Assembly (NCBI RefSeq): GCF_004801395.1
Contig: NZ_SSOA01000001.1
Location: 248,001 to 312,000 of the forward strand
Reading direction: 5' to 3'
DNA length: 64,000 nt
Source: Gillisella terrae
GTDB taxonomy: Bacteria > Pseudomonadota > Alphaproteobacteria > Rhizobiales > Rhizobiaceae
Under the pieces are notes generated by a model. It was not told the origin of the DNA. It saw only the letters and a program-made list of their open reading frames with translations, and searched no databases. A program made the position numbers and the translations under genes. Positions 62,250-64,000 of the stretch are shown here, piece by piece; within the stretch, counting starts at the first letter, position 1; the number at the start of each line of letters is the position of its first letter.

Positions 62250-62831
62250 TCAGTGAATCTCGCGTGAGACGGGATCGCCAAGTTTGAAATCAAAGAACTC
62301 AACGCGAAAGCCGGCGCGCTTCGGCGAGCAGGCCATAAGCCCCACCTGCACTTTCTCTGGTTTTGGTGAAAACCACGCCAGTCGGGCCATGGCCCAATTT
62401 TTCCCTTCATCAATGCTGTATTGAATGAAAAGCGCATCGCCCAGCCGGGTGATCCGTGCTGAAACCACCTTTGGCTCTCCCGGCAGCACAACAACCGACC
62501 AGTCCGAGTGATCATTGGTAACAACCGTGCTGAAATGCATGTGCCCGTCGGTATATTCCACACCGCATTTGACCCAATGGGTTTCATCCACGCGCAGCAT
62601 CAAACCGGCCTGATCGTAGAGGGTTTCATACTGGCCGGAAAAGCTGACTTCGACGGTAAAATCGCCGCTCCGGGTGGTGGAGAGAAAGTGGCCATTATCC
62701 GGCGTGAAGCCATAATAGGTCTTTTGCCAGAAATCGCTGGCGTCTTTTGTTTCAACGACCACGCCGCGCTCGGTCCATGTCGCGTTTTCTGGCGGGTTAA
62801 ACCATTGCATGGTCTTGATATCAAAGCTCAT
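62250..62831 (-). CDS. DUF1349 domain protein
   Basis: A 193-residue protein of the concanavalin-like DUF1349 family: KTYYGFTPDNGHFLSTTRSGDFTVEVSFSGQYETLYDQAGLMLRVDETHWVKCGVEY and LMACSPKRAGFRVEFFDFKLG. A lectin-like beta-sandwich of unknown ligand; the yeast relatives are regulators of unknown action. Purine-rich GAGAGA upstream of the ATG. No signal peptide, so cytosolic. Single gene. Confidence 0.9.
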   Translation of the reverse strand: MSFDIKTMQWFNPPENATWTERGVVVETKDASDFWQKTYYGFTPDNGHFLSTTRSGDFTVEVSFSGQYETLYDQAGLMLRVDETHWVKCGVEYTDGHMHFSTVVTNDHSDWSVVVLPGEPKVVSARITRLGDALFIQYSIDEGKNWAMARLAWFSPKPEKVQVGLMACSPKRAGFRVEFFDFKLGDPVSREIH

Positions 62832-62895
62832 TTCTCTCTCCCAAATTCTTAAAAAAACGGTTCTTAGGCACCAGTCATATCTTAAAAGTCACATC

Positions 62896-64000
62896 TTAAA
62901 CGGGGATGCGAATCTTGGCGCGCAAGCCGCCCATGGGGCTGTCTGACAAGGTCACATTGCCGCCGTGGCTGCGGGCAATATCGCGGGCAATTGCCAGGCC
63001 TAAGCCGGTGCCGGACGAATCGAGATTGCGCGCTTCATCCAGCCGATAGAATGGTTTGAACACGTCTTCGCGTGATGCTTCGGGAATGCCGGGGCCGTTA
63101 TCATCAAACACGATGGTCAGCCATTTGCTGCCGTGCCTTGCCTCCACATGGACTTTTTGCGCATAGCGGCGGCCATTGGCGGCCAGATTGCCGACAAGGC
63201 GCCAAAAGGCATTTGGGCGCACACGCACATTGTCATCGCCGGTAATGTGGAAGCTGAAATCCTTGCCGTGCAGCGTGTAATCGCTGCTGATCTTCTCGAA
63301 CATCTCGCTCAAATTGCAGGGGCCGAAATTCTCTTCGGCTTCGCCTTTGGCAAACGCCATATAGCCCTCCAGCATGGATTGCATGGCATCGACATCTTCG
63401 TTTAACGGCTCAAGATCGGGATTGTCTCCGGCCAAGGCCAGTTGCAGCTTGAAGCGGGTGAGAATGGTGCGCAAATCATGGCTCACCCCGGTCAGCATGG
63501 CTGTGCGCTGCTCCAATTGGCGCTCAATGCGCTCGCGCATCAAAATGAAGGCGCGGCCAGCGCGGCGAATTTCATCAGCCCCGCGCGGCACGAAATCCTT
63601 CTCAGGCTTTTGGCCCTTGCCAAAGCTCTCGGCAGCGGCGGCCAGCGACAGAATGGGGCGGATCTGGCCACGCAAAAACAGGGTTGAGATAATGATCAGC
63701 ACCAGTGAGGTACCAAACATCCAGATGATGAAAATATGGGTGTTGGACGCATAGGCCTGACTGCGCCGGGTAAAAATGCGCAACACCTCGCCATCCAGCT
63801 TGATGCGAATTTCAATCAGCGGTGAATCGCCCACCGTATCGATCCAGAAGGGCCGGTTGATCTGGCGGCGCAATTCATCACTGAGCAATTGATCAAGAAT
63901 CGAGAAAAACGGTTTTGGGCGCGGGGCAGGCAATTCGCCATTTTTTTCCAATGTCGCCGTAAGCGCCATTTTCTCGCGCGCAACTGCGAGGATCTCTGCG
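62896..64000 (-). CDS. EnvZ-like sensor histidine kinase, C-terminal part (runs off right edge)
   Basis: The frame is open to the window edge and covers 367 codons: a periplasmic region, a membrane helix (HIFIIWMFGTSLVLIIISTLFL), a HAMP segment, the H-box TGVSHDLRTILTRFKLQLAL (phospho-His, with Ile where many kinases have Pro), N-box VGNLAANGRRYAQ, and G-boxes DNGPGIPEASR and SGTGLGLAIARDIA. Catalytic motifs are intact. Related to alphaproteobacterial EnvZ/FeuQ-type osmosensors; the response regulator should lie just outside, upstream. Confidence 0.9.
   Translation of the reverse strand, partial: AEILAVAREKMALTATLEKNGELPAPRPKPFFSILDQLLSDELRRQINRPFWIDTVGDSPLIEIRIKLDGEVLRIFTRRSQAYASNTHIFIIWMFGTSLVLIIISTLFLRGQIRPILSLAAAAESFGKGQKPEKDFVPRGADEIRRAGRAFILMRERIERQLEQRTAMLTGVSHDLRTILTRFKLQLALAGDNPDLEPLNEDVDAMQSMLEGYMAFAKGEAEENFGPCNLSEMFEKISSDYTLHGKDFSFHITGDDNVRVRPNAFWRLVGNLAANGRRYAQKVHVEARHGSKWLTIVFDDNGPGIPEASREDVFKPFYRLDEARNLDSSGTGLGLAIARDIARSHGGNVTLSDSPMGGLRAKIRIPV

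Overview
The window is chromosomal DNA from an alphaproteobacterium of the order Rhizobiales, most likely family Rhizobiaceae (Agrobacterium/Allorhizobium/Rhizobium group). This rests on petABC with an alphaproteobacterial layout, a rhizobial-type flagellin, the MoxR/DUF58/DUF4159 cluster, an alphaproteobacterial Pth with a basic tail, and dispersed double-palindrome intergenic repeats resembling the RIME elements of Rhizobium. Nothing in it looks like a prophage, plasmid backbone, insertion sequence or CRISPR array. No tRNA or rRNA gene was seen.

Layout. 1-909: 5' part of leuA with an apparent leucine-rich attenuator leader peptide upstream. 978-6389: a BenE-type transporter, then a metal-stress cluster: DoxX, DUF2063 (BufC/HvfC), DUF692/MNIO (BufB/HvfB) and two tandem DUF2282 bufferin-type precursors, all on the minus strand, divergent from an ECF sigma factor (SigF-like) and its DUF1109 anti-sigma factor (NrsF-like). 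Two matching TGTAAC-N17-CGTA elements point outward from the shared intergenic region. 6462-10754: ClpP, an orphan flagellin, hemF and small proteins including DUF1059. 10815-20392: cca, NUDIX and DUF1285 on one strand, and divergently MoxR, DUF58, a BatA/DUF4159 membrane protein and a second large membrane protein. 20434-28222: hydrolases, GNAT, glutathionyl-hydroquinone reductase, NUDIX, metallophosphoesterase, HD-GYP phosphodiesterase, an unusual alpha/beta hydrolase and trmL. 28582-33627: two tandem ABC exporters and a membrane-anchored EEP-type phosphatase/nuclease. 34240-37769: petABC (cytochrome bc1) and apt. 37821-45212: glutathione peroxidase, two MaoC-like proteins, a large periplasmic protein, ychF, clpS, a PACE-type transporter, GNAT, pth and a solute-binding protein. 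45263-51839: a GGDEF-EAL protein, rplY/ctc, and a GAF-Fis regulator with an aldehyde dehydrogenase and DUF779. 51983-64000: an unrecognised HTH protein, prs, a lipoprotein, M24, pgeF, a MidA-type methyltransferase, lgt, ubiK-like, YbjN, proC, csaA-like, DUF1349 and a partial EnvZ-like histidine kinase.

The most interesting system is the sigma-factor-controlled bufferin-type cluster. Its precursor peptides carry four conserved cysteines, the DUF692 enzyme with its DUF2063 partner should modify them, and NrsF carries the two cysteines expected of a metal-stress sensor. The second most interesting item is the leuA leader peptide. Starts were moved from the longest reading frame to the best ribosome-binding site wherever one was visible. 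Product calls come from reading motifs, not from database searches.
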